The translations under genes were made by a program, and so were the position numbers. Shown here one piece after another: positions 42,668-50,829 of a stretch of DNA of 64,000 nucleotides. Numbering within the stretch: position 1 is the first letter of the stretch; every line of letters begins with the position of its first letter. The stretch is from LMUY01 sp965199105 (GTDB lineage: Bacteria; Pseudomonadota; Alphaproteobacteria; Acetobacterales; Acetobacteraceae). The notes beneath the pieces were generated by a model, which was not told the DNA's origin, did not search any database, and saw only the letters and a list, made by a program, of their open reading frames with translations. The stretch is from positions 2,108,001 through 2,172,000 of the forward strand of contig CBDAQO010000002.1 of the NCBI GenBank assembly GCA_965199105.1, in the 5' to 3' direction.

Positions 42668-43321
42668 GTGGCCGGGCTGCCTGCCCTCAAGCCGACCGCG
42701 CGCATTGTGGACTCGGTGCATGCGACGTTGCGGGCGGCGATCCTGGATGGCGCATTATCGCCGGGTCAGCCGCTGTCGGTTCCGGCCCTGTCGCGCCAGT
42801 TGGACGTGTCCCGCAGCCCGGTGCGCGAGGCCCTCCTGGCGTTGGTCGCGGACGGCCTCGCGGTGGAGCTGCCCCGGCGCGGCGTGTCGGTGGTGGCGGT
42901 CGAGATGTCCGACCTGCTGGAAATCCACGAAGTGCGGGTGGCCGTCGAGGCACAAGCGGCCCGGCTGTGCGCGCAACGCGCGAGCGGTGCGACCGTGCGC
43001 GGGCTTGCCGATGTCCTCGCGCGACAGCACGCCGTGGTGGAGCAGGGGGATGCCGCCGGCTGGTTCAGGACCAATGCCGAGTTCCACGGCGCCATCGCCG
43101 CGGGCACCGGCAACCGGCGTTTGTCCGAGGTGCTCCTCACCCTCGAGGCCCAAATGCGCCTGGGGCTGCGGCAGGTGTCCTCGGACCGAGAGCAGCGCCG
43201 ACGCGGCCTGACCGAGCACCATGCCGTGCTCGAAGCGATCGCCCGCCACGAGCCGGAGGCAGCCGAGCAGGCGATGCGCGACCACATCCGCCGCACCAAG
43301 CAGGCGCTCGCTGACACCTAA
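42668..43321 (+). CDS. GntR family regulator (FCD type)
   Basis: 217 residues. Winged helix: ARIVDSVHATLRAAILDGALSPGQPLSVPALSRQLDVSRSPVREALLALVADGLAVE in pattern (residues 10-65), followed by the FCD helical domain with metal-site residues in EVRVAVEAQAARLCAQ, AEFHGAIAAGTGNRRL and EHHAVLEAIARHEPEAAEQAM. Probably senses the substrate of the preceding HAD/PLP/RidA genes. GTG 42668 is used; no good ribosome site, and repeat 2 may have replaced it. Confidence 0.88.
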   Translation: MAGLPALKPTARIVDSVHATLRAAILDGALSPGQPLSVPALSRQLDVSRSPVREALLALVADGLAVELPRRGVSVVAVEMSDLLEIHEVRVAVEAQAARLCAQRASGATVRGLADVLARQHAVVEQGDAAGWFRTNAEFHGAIAAGTGNRRLSEVLLTLEAQMRLGLRQVSSDREQRRRGLTEHHAVLEAIARHEPEAAEQAMRDHIRRTKQALADT

Positions 43322-43379
43322 GATTGCAGGGGTGAAGGGGATGACTATCCCCTTCCGGGTGCAGGGCGGAGCCATGCCG

Positions 43380-43760
43380 CTATGATCTCACAACACCCTG
43401 CGAGTCGCCCGCGTTCTCAGCGATCGCGATCTTCTGCACCAGCAGGCCGTGACCAACCGCAGCGCCCGCTCGCAGCGCCGCCGCGATGAACGTCGTCTCT
43501 GCAAGCTCCTCTCGCGACGCTCCGGCTTTCACGGCACGGCGCGTATGAACGTCGAGGCAGTAGGAGCACTGGGTTGTCAGCGCGACACCGATCGCGATCA
43601 GTTCACGGTATTTCGCAGGGATGACGCCGTTGTCCCGCTCCGTCGCGGCGCTGAAGGCAAGTAACGCCTTTGCCTCCACCGCAGCCAAGCCCGCAAGCTC
43701 GGCCGCCAGCCCCAGATCGGACGGCTCCTGGTAGGCGGCAACGCTGCCTGGCTTGATCAT
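43380..43760 (-). CDS. AhpD-like carboxymuconolactone decarboxylase family protein
   Basis: 126 residues with the AhpD-type redox motif YRELIAIGVALTTQCSYCLDVHT: Cys65 and Cys68 (CxxC), His72 and Glu53. This favours a peroxidase-type redox role rather than decarboxylation. The gene is the last of a leftward three-gene operon with a small membrane protein and an ECF sigma factor; its ATG overlaps the upstream stop (ATGA). Confidence 0.82.
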   Translation of the reverse strand: MIKPGSVAAYQEPSDLGLAAELAGLAAVEAKALLAFSAATERDNGVIPAKYRELIAIGVALTTQCSYCLDVHTRRAVKAGASREELAETTFIAAALRAGAAVGHGLLVQKIAIAENAGDSQGVVRS

Positions 43761-43987
43761 GCGCGGCTCCTCACCCTGGACTGACTGATGGTCTCGAATA
43801 GGCCGATGACCCAGCACATGGGACAACCGCGCAGCAGGACGACGCCACCGGCAAAGGCGCCGAAAGCTCCCAGGCCCCGCAGCAAGGTCGGTGTGGATAT
43901 CGACCACAGGGCGAACGCCACCAAGGCTGCCGCACCTGCGCCGCGTGCGACATGCTCCACGATGCTGCGGCTGGCGAACGGGCTCAT
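43757..43987 (-). CDS. Small membrane protein, DUF2892-like
   Basis: 76 residues with two hydrophobic segments (GAGAAALVAFALWSI; LGAFGAFAGGVVLL) and then RGCPMCWVIGLFETI. The arrangement resembles DUF2892 (YgaP-type membrane) proteins, with a CxxC at the end. It overlaps both neighbours by 4 bases. It could be a membrane redox partner or anti-sigma-like protein for the ECF factor, but this is speculative. Confidence 0.6.
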   Translation of the reverse strand: MSPFASRSIVEHVARGAGAAALVAFALWSISTPTLLRGLGAFGAFAGGVVLLRGCPMCWVIGLFETISQSRVRSRA

Positions 43988-44493
43988 CGCAGCAGGTACT
44001 CCCGCAACAAGCCGCGCGCGCGATGCAGGCGCCCCTTCACCGCTTCCCGGGTCAATCCCAGCGCTTCAGCCATCTCATCCACTGTTCGTTCCTCCATGTC
44101 GCGCATGACCACGATCATACGGTATTGTTGCGGCAAAGACTGGATGGCGGCGGCCACGTCGAGGCGCAGTGCCTCGTCCGGTTGCGAAAGCACGATCTGC
44201 TCCTCTGCAGGCACGTCGGCCGCTACCATGCGAAAACTCCGGGCGAGCCGCAGGCATTCCCGGCGGACCAGCGCGAACAGCCAGGCCGAGAAGGACGACA
44301 CCACCCGGATCGTCCCGACCCGGCGATACAGCAGCCAAAGCGCGTCCTGCACCGCGTCGTCCACGTCACTGGCGCGGCAAGTCGCGCGCGCGTAGCGTTG
44401 GATGTCGGGGCGAGCGGCTGCAAGCAGTTCGACGAGCGCGGTGTGGTCGCCGGCAATGGCTGACTGGATGAGCGGCGTCGGGAGAGCCGGCAT
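43984..44493 (-). CDS. ECF RNA polymerase sigma factor
   Basis: 169 residues with sigma region 2 (DIQRYARATCRASDVDDAVQDALWLLYR in pattern) and region 4 (AAIQSLPQQYRMIVVMRDMEERTVDEMAEALGLTREAVKGRLHRAR in pattern). No C-terminal extension. First gene of the ECF / membrane protein / AhpD-like operon. No classical anti-sigma gene is adjacent. Start ATG 44493 is chosen where homology begins; the 238-bp gap upstream would hold the promoter, perhaps autoregulated. Confidence 0.87.
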   Translation of the reverse strand: MPALPTPLIQSAIAGDHTALVELLAAARPDIQRYARATCRASDVDDAVQDALWLLYRRVGTIRVVSSFSAWLFALVRRECLRLARSFRMVAADVPAEEQIVLSQPDEALRLDVAAAIQSLPQQYRMIVVMRDMEERTVDEMAEALGLTREAVKGRLHRARGLLREYLLR

Positions 44494-44731
44494 TGTGTCA
44501 GGCACCTGGAACGGGGTTTCGCGCGACCGGGCGCCGTCCCACCCTCGCCCACCTCGGACAAGATCCAACCCCACCGGTCATGGCGAAGATGGCGCCACGC
44601 GCGACAAGGCCATCGGCCACCACGCATAAAGAGTCCTGCGGTCAATCATGGTCCCACTCCCTTGGCCGCGTTGCGACCCTGTGTTGATAAGAGGCGGCGA
44701 CGGGCCAAAACGGTTCACCGATTTTTTCGGC

Positions 44732-46300
44732 CTAGTGACGGCGTATCCGCAGCAGGGCGTTGGCCGCGTCGGCGGCTACGTAGATCGCACCGTCCCCGCC
44801 CACCGCAACGCCGCCTGACCGCGGGTAGGGGATCTGCAGCCGTCCCACCGGCAGGCCCTCAGCGACCAGGGTGGCCGCGCCGCTGGCGGGATCGACGACG
44901 AACAAGCGGCCTTGCCAGGCGTCCAGGGCCACGATGCGGCCGTCGGGCGCCACGGCCAGGTCCCGCAGCCCGCCCAGGCCTTGCGCCACCGGGACAGGCT
45001 CGCCGCCGGCCGTCCGCAGGTGGAGGATCCGGCCGGTCCCGCTCTCGGCGACGTAGGCGCCCCCATCGGGGGCGGGCGCCAGGCCGATGGGATGCTGCAG
45101 GCCGTCAGCCGCCACCTCACGCGCGCCGTCCGTCACCCGCACGACGCGCCCCGCGCTCGGTTCGCTGACCAGCATGGCGCCGTCCGCGCAGGCCAGCACC
45201 GCGCCGGGCTGCTGGAAGCCCTCCACGTCGTAGAGGAAGTCGCCGCGTCGGTTCAGCACCTGGACTACGCCGAAGGCTTCGCCCAGCAGCAGTACGCGAT
45301 CGGCGCCCACGCTCACCCCCACGGGAAACTTCAGCGGCGACGCGACCGCCCGCGCCACGTCCGCGAGCTGGCCGGTGCTCGGGTCCAGCGTCCGGTAGGC
45401 GCAGGTGTCGGCGATATGGACCCGCTCGCCCTCGGGCCCGGTGGAGACCGCGATGGCGCGCGGGAAGCCCAAGCCTGGTGCCACCACCGGGCGGACCGCG
45501 CCGGTGCGGGGGTCTACGGCGTGCACGGCGCCATCCGCCATGTTGCTCACATAGATCAGGCCGTCGGTGCCTATCGCCATGTTGTCGGTCGCGGTGGCGA
45601 GCCTGGCGACCCGGCGGCGGGTCCAACCTGCTCCGGCGCGGTCCAGGGCGAACAGCTCGCCAGTGGCGTCGTCCAGGACGTAGAGCTGCTCCGCGGCATC
45701 GAAGCGCACCGCGCCGGGCTTGCCGAAGCCTTCCCCCAGCACCTCGGTCCGCCCTGTCTCCGGATGGACCCGCACCACCTGGCCGCGCTCCCAGGCGGGC
45801 GCGTAGATCAGGCCGTCGGCGCCGAACTGGAATGCGTTCAGGCCGCCGGTATGGTCGACCACCAGACGCGGCGGTGCCACGCCCGCCAGGTCGATCTCCC
45901 ACAAGCCTTCGCCCAGGAAGACCTGGCCCACGAACAGCCGCCGGCCATCGCGCGTGAGAGCGATCGAGTTGGCGCCCGCGAGCCCGGTTGCGAGGTCGCG
46001 CAGCGCGCCGTCGGCCGTGCGCATCCGGACAGCCCCTTCCAGCAGCGCCGTCCAGATCATGTCGCCGTGCGGCGTGAAGACGAGGTCGTCCGACTCACCC
46101 GAAAACGGGCCGACGACGGTGTCGACTACGCCGGTCGACACGTCGACGGCGAAGATGCTCTCGCCGAACACGCTGGCCACATACAGCCGCCCGTCCGGCC
46201 CGAAGGCCAGGCCATTGGGCGAGTGCAGGCGGGCGCCTTCGACCAGGATGTCGAGGGCGAAGCCTTCGCTGAGGCGGATGTCTGCAGTGCTCGTGCCCAT
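44732..46300 (-). CDS. SMP-30/NHL-type beta-propeller protein
   Basis: 522 residues made of repeated blades of the LYVASV..., IYAPAWERGQVVRVHPETGR, LYVLDDATGELFALDR, IYVSNMADGAVHAVDP type, as in SMP-30/gluconolactonase and NHL propellers. Single-propeller family members are about 300 residues, so this is longer than usual, perhaps two propellers. No signal peptide. Possible lactonase; metal ligands could not be assigned. ATG 46300 has GGGGA upstream. Divergent from the LysR gene. Confidence 0.72.
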   Translation of the reverse strand: MGTSTADIRLSEGFALDILVEGARLHSPNGLAFGPDGRLYVASVFGESIFAVDVSTGVVDTVVGPFSGESDDLVFTPHGDMIWTALLEGAVRMRTADGALRDLATGLAGANSIALTRDGRRLFVGQVFLGEGLWEIDLAGVAPPRLVVDHTGGLNAFQFGADGLIYAPAWERGQVVRVHPETGRTEVLGEGFGKPGAVRFDAAEQLYVLDDATGELFALDRAGAGWTRRRVARLATATDNMAIGTDGLIYVSNMADGAVHAVDPRTGAVRPVVAPGLGFPRAIAVSTGPEGERVHIADTCAYRTLDPSTGQLADVARAVASPLKFPVGVSVGADRVLLLGEAFGVVQVLNRRGDFLYDVEGFQQPGAVLACADGAMLVSEPSAGRVVRVTDGAREVAADGLQHPIGLAPAPDGGAYVAESGTGRILHLRTAGGEPVPVAQGLGGLRDLAVAPDGRIVALDAWQGRLFVVDPASGAATLVAEGLPVGRLQIPYPRSGGVAVGGDGAIYVAADAANALLRIRRH

Positions 46301-46418
46301 GGTGATCCCCGAGATCCTGCGTGGCGTGTGACCCGCAACGGGCCCACCGCCGCACGCCGGGTCGGATAGGTGTTCCCGCCTTGCCGGTGCATAAAGGCGC
46401 GGAACGGCGGCACTCTCG

Positions 46419-46431
46419 CAACTGGCAGTTG
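46419..46431. promoter_or_regulatory. Palindrome CAACTGGCAGTTG before the LysR gene
   Basis: A perfect 6-base-arm palindrome with a one-base centre, 17 bp upstream of the LysR start and in the 148-bp gap shared with the SMP-30-like gene. Likely a LysR binding site, by position. Confidence 0.4.
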
Positions 46432-46448
46432 GCAACGGAAGGCGGGCG

Positions 46449-47348
46449 ATGCTGGACCGGCTCATGAGCATGGAAGTGTTCATCAAGGCGGTGGATACCG
46501 GCTCGTTCGCCGCCGCCGCGCGGCAGCTCGCCATGTCTCCACAGATGGTGGCCAAGCACGTGGCCGCGCTCGAGGAGCGCCTTGGCGCCCGATTGTTGCG
46601 CCGGACCACGCGTCAGCAGGGCCTGACCGAAGTAGGACGCGTCTACGCCGAACGGTGCCGGCTGCTTCTCGAGCAGGCGGAGGCGGCGCACGCCCTCGTG
46701 GACGCAGCGCAGGCGACCCCGCGGGGACGGCTACGCATCAGCGCCCCGACGACCTTCGGCGCCCACACGCTCGTCCCCCTGGTCACCGCCTACCTGCGCG
46801 AGCACCCTGGCGTGGAAGTCGAGCTCGCGTTGACCGATCGTTTCGTGGACCTGGTCGAAGAGGGCTTCGAGGTGGCGTTCCGGATCGGCGCACTGGCCGA
46901 CTCAAGCCTGGTGTCCCGCAGCCTGGCCCCTTACCGGCTCGCCGCCTGCGCCGCGCCCGACTACCTGCGGCGCCAAGGCACGCCACGGCACCCCGCCGAC
47001 CTCGCGGACCATGACTGCCTCGGCTACGCCTACTGGCCCCGCCCCGCCGAAAGCGTCTGGCCATTCCAACGTGACGGAGTCACCCACAAGGTCGAGGTGC
47101 GGAGCCGGCTGCAGATCGATAGTGGCGAAGCGCTCCTGGCCGCCGCGCTCGATGGTTTCGGCGTGGTGCTGTGTGCCGAGGACGTGCTTCGCGAAGCGAT
47201 GCAAGCGGGTCGGCTGGTGCGGGTGCTCGCCGACTACGCACCCCCGTCGCGGCCGGTCCATCTCCTCTACCAGCGTGACCATCTCCGCACGCCGAAGCTC
47301 CGCAGCTTCATCGACGCCGCCGTCCACGTGTTGGGCCGATCAGCCTGA
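46449..47348 (+). CDS. LysR family transcriptional regulator
   Basis: 299 residues. N-terminal helix-turn-helix (MEVFIKAVDTGSFAAAARQL, MSPQMVAKHVAALEERLGARLL) and the LysR substrate domain (RGRLRISAPTTFGAHTLVPLV, YRLAACAAPDYLRRQGTP). Standard length. Divergent from the SMP-30-like gene, which it probably controls. Confidence 0.92.
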   Translation: MLDRLMSMEVFIKAVDTGSFAAAARQLAMSPQMVAKHVAALEERLGARLLRRTTRQQGLTEVGRVYAERCRLLLEQAEAAHALVDAAQATPRGRLRISAPTTFGAHTLVPLVTAYLREHPGVEVELALTDRFVDLVEEGFEVAFRIGALADSSLVSRSLAPYRLAACAAPDYLRRQGTPRHPADLADHDCLGYAYWPRPAESVWPFQRDGVTHKVEVRSRLQIDSGEALLAAALDGFGVVLCAEDVLREAMQAGRLVRVLADYAPPSRPVHLLYQRDHLRTPKLRSFIDAAVHVLGRSA

Positions 47349-47458
47349 TCATCCGACCCGGCGTTGGACCCGGGCGGTGGATCAGCGCTAAACGCGGCCA
47401 GTCCCAAGCGGCTAGGGTGGGGACGGCGGCCGACCACACGGCAGTGCTCCGGTTGCAC

Positions 47459-48259
47459 TCATTTGCCTTTCACCGGCGCCGAACGATTGAGAAACGCACT
47501 CGGGGTGAGGGCGGTGACTTGCCGGAAGGCGAACGAAAACGCGGCCGTGCTGGAAAAGCCTGCGCCTGCCGCCACGTTCGAGATCACCTCTCCTCTTGAG
47601 AGTTGCTCGATCGCCAGGATGATCCGGGCTCTTTGTCGCCAAGCCTTGTAGGTCAGGCCCGTCTCGGCGGGGAACAGGCGGCTGATGGTGCGCGGCGACG
47701 TCGCGGCTCGCGACGATAGCTCTTCGATGCCGGGTTGGCCGCCGCGGTCGGCCAGAACCAGCTCGGCAACGCGCTTGCCCACCGGGCTCGCTGGCAGTGG
47801 CAGGAACGTCGGCGCGTCCAGCGTCTCGGTGAGCTCATGAAGGATCAATCGAGCGACGAGTTCGGTCTTGTCGTGCGTCGCGCCGCCATCGAACGCCGCC
47901 GCGATCAGCTCCCGCAACAGCGGCGTCACCCTCAATGCGAACGTCCGGTTCAGCGGCTGCGAAGGGGCCCACGCTCTCAATGCGGACAGGCGCCAGTAGA
48001 TCATCCACTGTTCGGTATCGGACAGCATCTCGTTGCGATGCGGCACCTCGGCCGGCATCCAGACGGCAAGCTGCGGCGGGACGAGCCATCGGCCGGACGG
48101 CGTGGTGACCTGCATCGTGCCGGAAACGGCGAAGATCAACTGTGCCTCGTCATGCGCATGCAGCTCGGCGACCGCGCCGCGGGCCTTGGAGCCGCGCAAC
48201 GTACGGAAGGACGGCGGCGAGCCGGTTTGGCGTGTTGTCGATACCATTTGGCGTAACAT
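47459..48259 (-). CDS. AraC family transcriptional regulator
   Basis: 266 residues. N-terminal cupin sensor domain (HAHDEAQLIFAVSGTMQVTT, LAVWMPAEVPHRNEM) and C-terminal double HTH (ELSSRAATSPRTISRLFPAETGLTYKAWRQRARI in pattern; GAGFSSTAAFSFAFRQVTALTPSAF). Divergent from the SDR across 57 bp, so it probably controls the SDR/MFS pair. Confidence 0.9.
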   Translation of the reverse strand: MLRQMVSTTRQTGSPPSFRTLRGSKARGAVAELHAHDEAQLIFAVSGTMQVTTPSGRWLVPPQLAVWMPAEVPHRNEMLSDTEQWMIYWRLSALRAWAPSQPLNRTFALRVTPLLRELIAAAFDGGATHDKTELVARLILHELTETLDAPTFLPLPASPVGKRVAELVLADRGGQPGIEELSSRAATSPRTISRLFPAETGLTYKAWRQRARIILAIEQLSRGEVISNVAAGAGFSSTAAFSFAFRQVTALTPSAFLNRSAPVKGK

Positions 48260-48316
48260 CGCAGAGACGCTCTGCTAGGTAAATGCCCGGCAAACACATC
48301 GAAAGCGAACCAAGCC

Positions 48317-49069
48317 ATGCGCATGACCGGCAACACGATCCTGGTGACAGGTGGCACCAGCGGCATCGGGCGCGCGCTCGCCGAAGCCCTCCACGACCAC
48401 GGCAACGTCGTCATCGTGGCGGGACGTCGGCAGGCGTTGCTCGACGAGATCACCTCGGGCCGAGACCGCATGGTCGGCATGGCGCTCGACTTGGCTGACC
48501 CGGCGGCACTGCGCCGCTTCGCGCATGACATTTACACGCGCTTTCCCAGCCTGAACGTACTGGTGGCCAACGCCGGCATCTCCACCATGGAGGACCTCGT
48601 CCATGGCTGGGACCTGTCCGCGGCGGAGGCGATGGTCGAAACCAACATCCTCGGCACTCTGCGCGTCGTGGCAGCACTTCTGCCTGGGCTGCGGCGACAG
48701 CCGGACGCGGTCATCATGGCAACGACCTCAAACCTCGGCTTCATGCCGAAAGCCATCTTCCCCACCTACTGCGCCACCAAGGCCTTCCTGCATTCCTGGC
48801 TGCAGTCGCTGCGGCATCAGCTTCGCCGTGACGCCATCGAAGTGCTGGAGTTAGCCCCACCCTACGTGCGCACCCAACTGACCGGCTCGCACCAAGCGGC
48901 TGACCAGCGGGGCATGCCGGTCGCCGCCTTTGTCGCCGACGTCATGGGCCTGTTGGCGGCGCACGATCATCCAGCAGGTGAGGTCCTGGTGGAACGGTCC
49001 CGCGTGGAACGGATGGCGGAGCGCCAGGGTCGCTACGCGGAAATCTACGCGACCATGAACCCGGCCTGA
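48317..49069 (+). CDS. Short-chain dehydrogenase/reductase
   Basis: 250 residues. Classical SDR: TGGTSGIGRALAEAL cofactor site, NAGIS, and catalytic Tyr/Lys in YCATKAF. DltE-like C-terminal part. ATG 48323 is an equally possible start. Followed by an MFS transporter 36 bp later in the same direction; both are probably regulated by the divergent AraC. Confidence 0.88.
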   Translation: MRMTGNTILVTGGTSGIGRALAEALHDHGNVVIVAGRRQALLDEITSGRDRMVGMALDLADPAALRRFAHDIYTRFPSLNVLVANAGISTMEDLVHGWDLSAAEAMVETNILGTLRVVAALLPGLRRQPDAVIMATTSNLGFMPKAIFPTYCATKAFLHSWLQSLRHQLRRDAIEVLELAPPYVRTQLTGSHQAADQRGMPVAAFVADVMGLLAAHDHPAGEVLVERSRVERMAERQGRYAEIYATMNPA

Positions 49070-49105
49070 CAGTCAAAAACCACGAGCCATTACGAGGCGC
49101 CGTCC

Positions 49106-50290
49106 ATGTCAACTGCAACCACCACCGCCTCCGGCTCGGCGGACCGCGACCTCCATCGCGTCCTCTGGCTGACGCTGGCGCTGTTTCTCTCCTACCTCGG
49201 CGTCGCCATTTCCCTGCCGGTCACCTCGCTCTACGTCATCACCCGGCTCGGGCTTGGCAACGCAGCCGCGGGATTGGCAGTCGGCATCTCGTTTGCGTCC
49301 ACCATCCTGACGCGTGGCATGGCCGGCCGCATCGCCGACCAGCGGGGCAGTAAACACTGCATGGCCTGGGGTCTGTGCCTGTACGCCCTGGCCGGGATCG
49401 TTTGTGGCGCGGCGAGTTGGCAGGACGCGCCTAAGCTTGCTGCCTATGGCGTGCTGATCGTCGGCCGGTTGCTGCTCGGTGCGGGCGAAAGCCTGACGGT
49501 GGTGGGAGTGATCGCGTGGTGCTTCGGGATCATGGGGCCAGCCCGAGCGGGCAAGGTCTTGTCGCTGGTCGGTATGGGCCTGTTCGGTGCGTTTGCGGTC
49601 GGCAGCCCGATCGGCCTGGCGCTGTTCGAACGCACCGGCTTTGCAGGGGTCATGGCCGTCTGCGCGCTCGTGCCGATGCTGGGCCTCGTAATGGCACTGC
49701 CGATCGCCGCCGTGCTCCCTCACATCGGCGAGCGAAGCTCATTCGCCAGCATCATCGGCCGCATTTGGGAGCTGGGCCTGGTCGTCTGCCTCCAGGGGGT
49801 CGGCTTCGCCGCAATCGGCGCCTTCATGCCGTTGCTGTTCCTGCACCGAGGCTGGCCTCACGCCGGGCTCGGCCTGACCTGCTTTGGCAGCGCCTTTGTG
49901 ATGGTGCGGATCGTGTTCGGTCACCTGCCAGACCGGATCGGCGGGATCCCGGTCGCCCTCACGTCCATCGTCATCGAGATCGCCGGGCAAGCCTTGCTGT
50001 GGGCGGCGCCCAGCCCGCTCTACGCGTTCGCCGGAGCCTTCCTAACCGGTCTCGGCTGCTCGCTGATCTTCCCGGCCATGGGCATCGAAATGATCCGCCG
50101 CATTCCACCGCACCTGCGCGGAACCGCGATGGGCGGCTTGGCGGCATTCCAGGACCTGGCCTTCGGCGGAACCGGACCTGTCACCGGGCTCTTGGCCGAC
50201 CACTATGGCTATGCGGTCGTGTTCATGGCAGGCGGGTTGGCCGCAAGCGTTGGTCTGGCCACAGTGGTCGCTATCGCCCGCAAAGGTTGA
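49106..50290 (+). CDS. MFS transporter (YhhS/YfcJ-like)
   Basis: 394 residues with 12 predicted membrane segments. The loop GMAGRIADQRGSK after helix 2 is the MFS A-motif. The closest remembered group is the arabinose-efflux-like YhhS/YfcJ family, exporters of small molecules. Inner membrane. It ends just before a strong hairpin shared with the convergent gene set. Confidence 0.82.
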   Translation: MSTATTTASGSADRDLHRVLWLTLALFLSYLGVAISLPVTSLYVITRLGLGNAAAGLAVGISFASTILTRGMAGRIADQRGSKHCMAWGLCLYALAGIVCGAASWQDAPKLAAYGVLIVGRLLLGAGESLTVVGVIAWCFGIMGPARAGKVLSLVGMGLFGAFAVGSPIGLALFERTGFAGVMAVCALVPMLGLVMALPIAAVLPHIGERSSFASIIGRIWELGLVVCLQGVGFAAIGAFMPLLFLHRGWPHAGLGLTCFGSAFVMVRIVFGHLPDRIGGIPVALTSIVIEIAGQALLWAAPSPLYAFAGAFLTGLGCSLIFPAMGIEMIRRIPPHLRGTAMGGLAAFQDLAFGGTGPVTGLLADHYGYAVVFMAGGLAASVGLATVVAIARKG

Positions 50291-50297
50291 GGGCGCT

Positions 50298-50331
50298 AAC
50301 GCGAGCCTCTACAGGTGGCGAGGCTCGCGTT
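50298..50331. terminator. Perfect 12-bp hairpin between convergent genes
   Basis: AACGCGAGCCTC, ten-base loop, GAGGCTCGCGTT. It lies between the MFS stop (50290) and the stop of the leftward chimeric gene (50342), the position of a bidirectional terminator. Without a T-run the termination mechanism is uncertain. Confidence 0.6.
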
Positions 50332-50341
50332 CGGCGATCCT

Positions 50342-50818
50342 TTACTCCATCGTGAAGGGTGCGCTCATACGGTCGGCATTGGCGGTGGTGATGAGCGTGC
50401 AGTCGAACAACTGCTTTTCGGTGGCGCTTCCCGTCTTGCCGCTGTTGAGGAAGGCATCCGCCTCCTGCACCGCTTTGGCCGAAAAGATCGCGACAGGCTG
50501 GAGCACCGTGTATTGCAATTCGCCTGCCTTGACGGCGGCGATCGCATCGGGCGAACCGTCGAAGCCGCCGACCTTGACGCTTGACAGCTTGCCCGCCTCC
50601 TTCAACGCGGCGATGGCACCGAGCGCCATCTCATCGTTGCCGCTGATCACGCCGATCATGTCGGGAGAAAAGGCGCTTGGCTGGGCGAAGTTCGGCGCGC
50701 CAAGCCGTACAACCCGCGTATCCAACGCCATGGCGGCGAGCAGCACCAACATCGCCGCCGCCACCAGGAGCGGACGCAAACCCGGTTTCGCGCGCGCAGT
50801 CGTGGTGGTGACGCTCAT
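50342..50818 (-). pseudogene. Chimera: DUF2291 N-terminus joined to a sugar-binding protein C-terminus
   Basis: 158 residues. Residues 1-52 (signal/anchor PLLVAAAMLVLLAAM, then ALDTRVVRLGAPNFAQPSAFSPD) look like the beginning of DUF2291 proteins, found in tetritol/pentose ABC operons. Residues 53-158 (MIGVISGNDEMALGAIAALKEAG, GGFDGSPDAIAAVKAGE) are the C-terminal lobe of a periplasmic sugar-binding protein. The join is in frame at FSPD/MIGV. A deletion that removed the rest of DUF2291, the ATPase, the permease and the first half of the binding protein explains it. Not expected to be functional. Confidence 0.75.
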
Positions 50819-50829
50819 CGGGGCGACCG

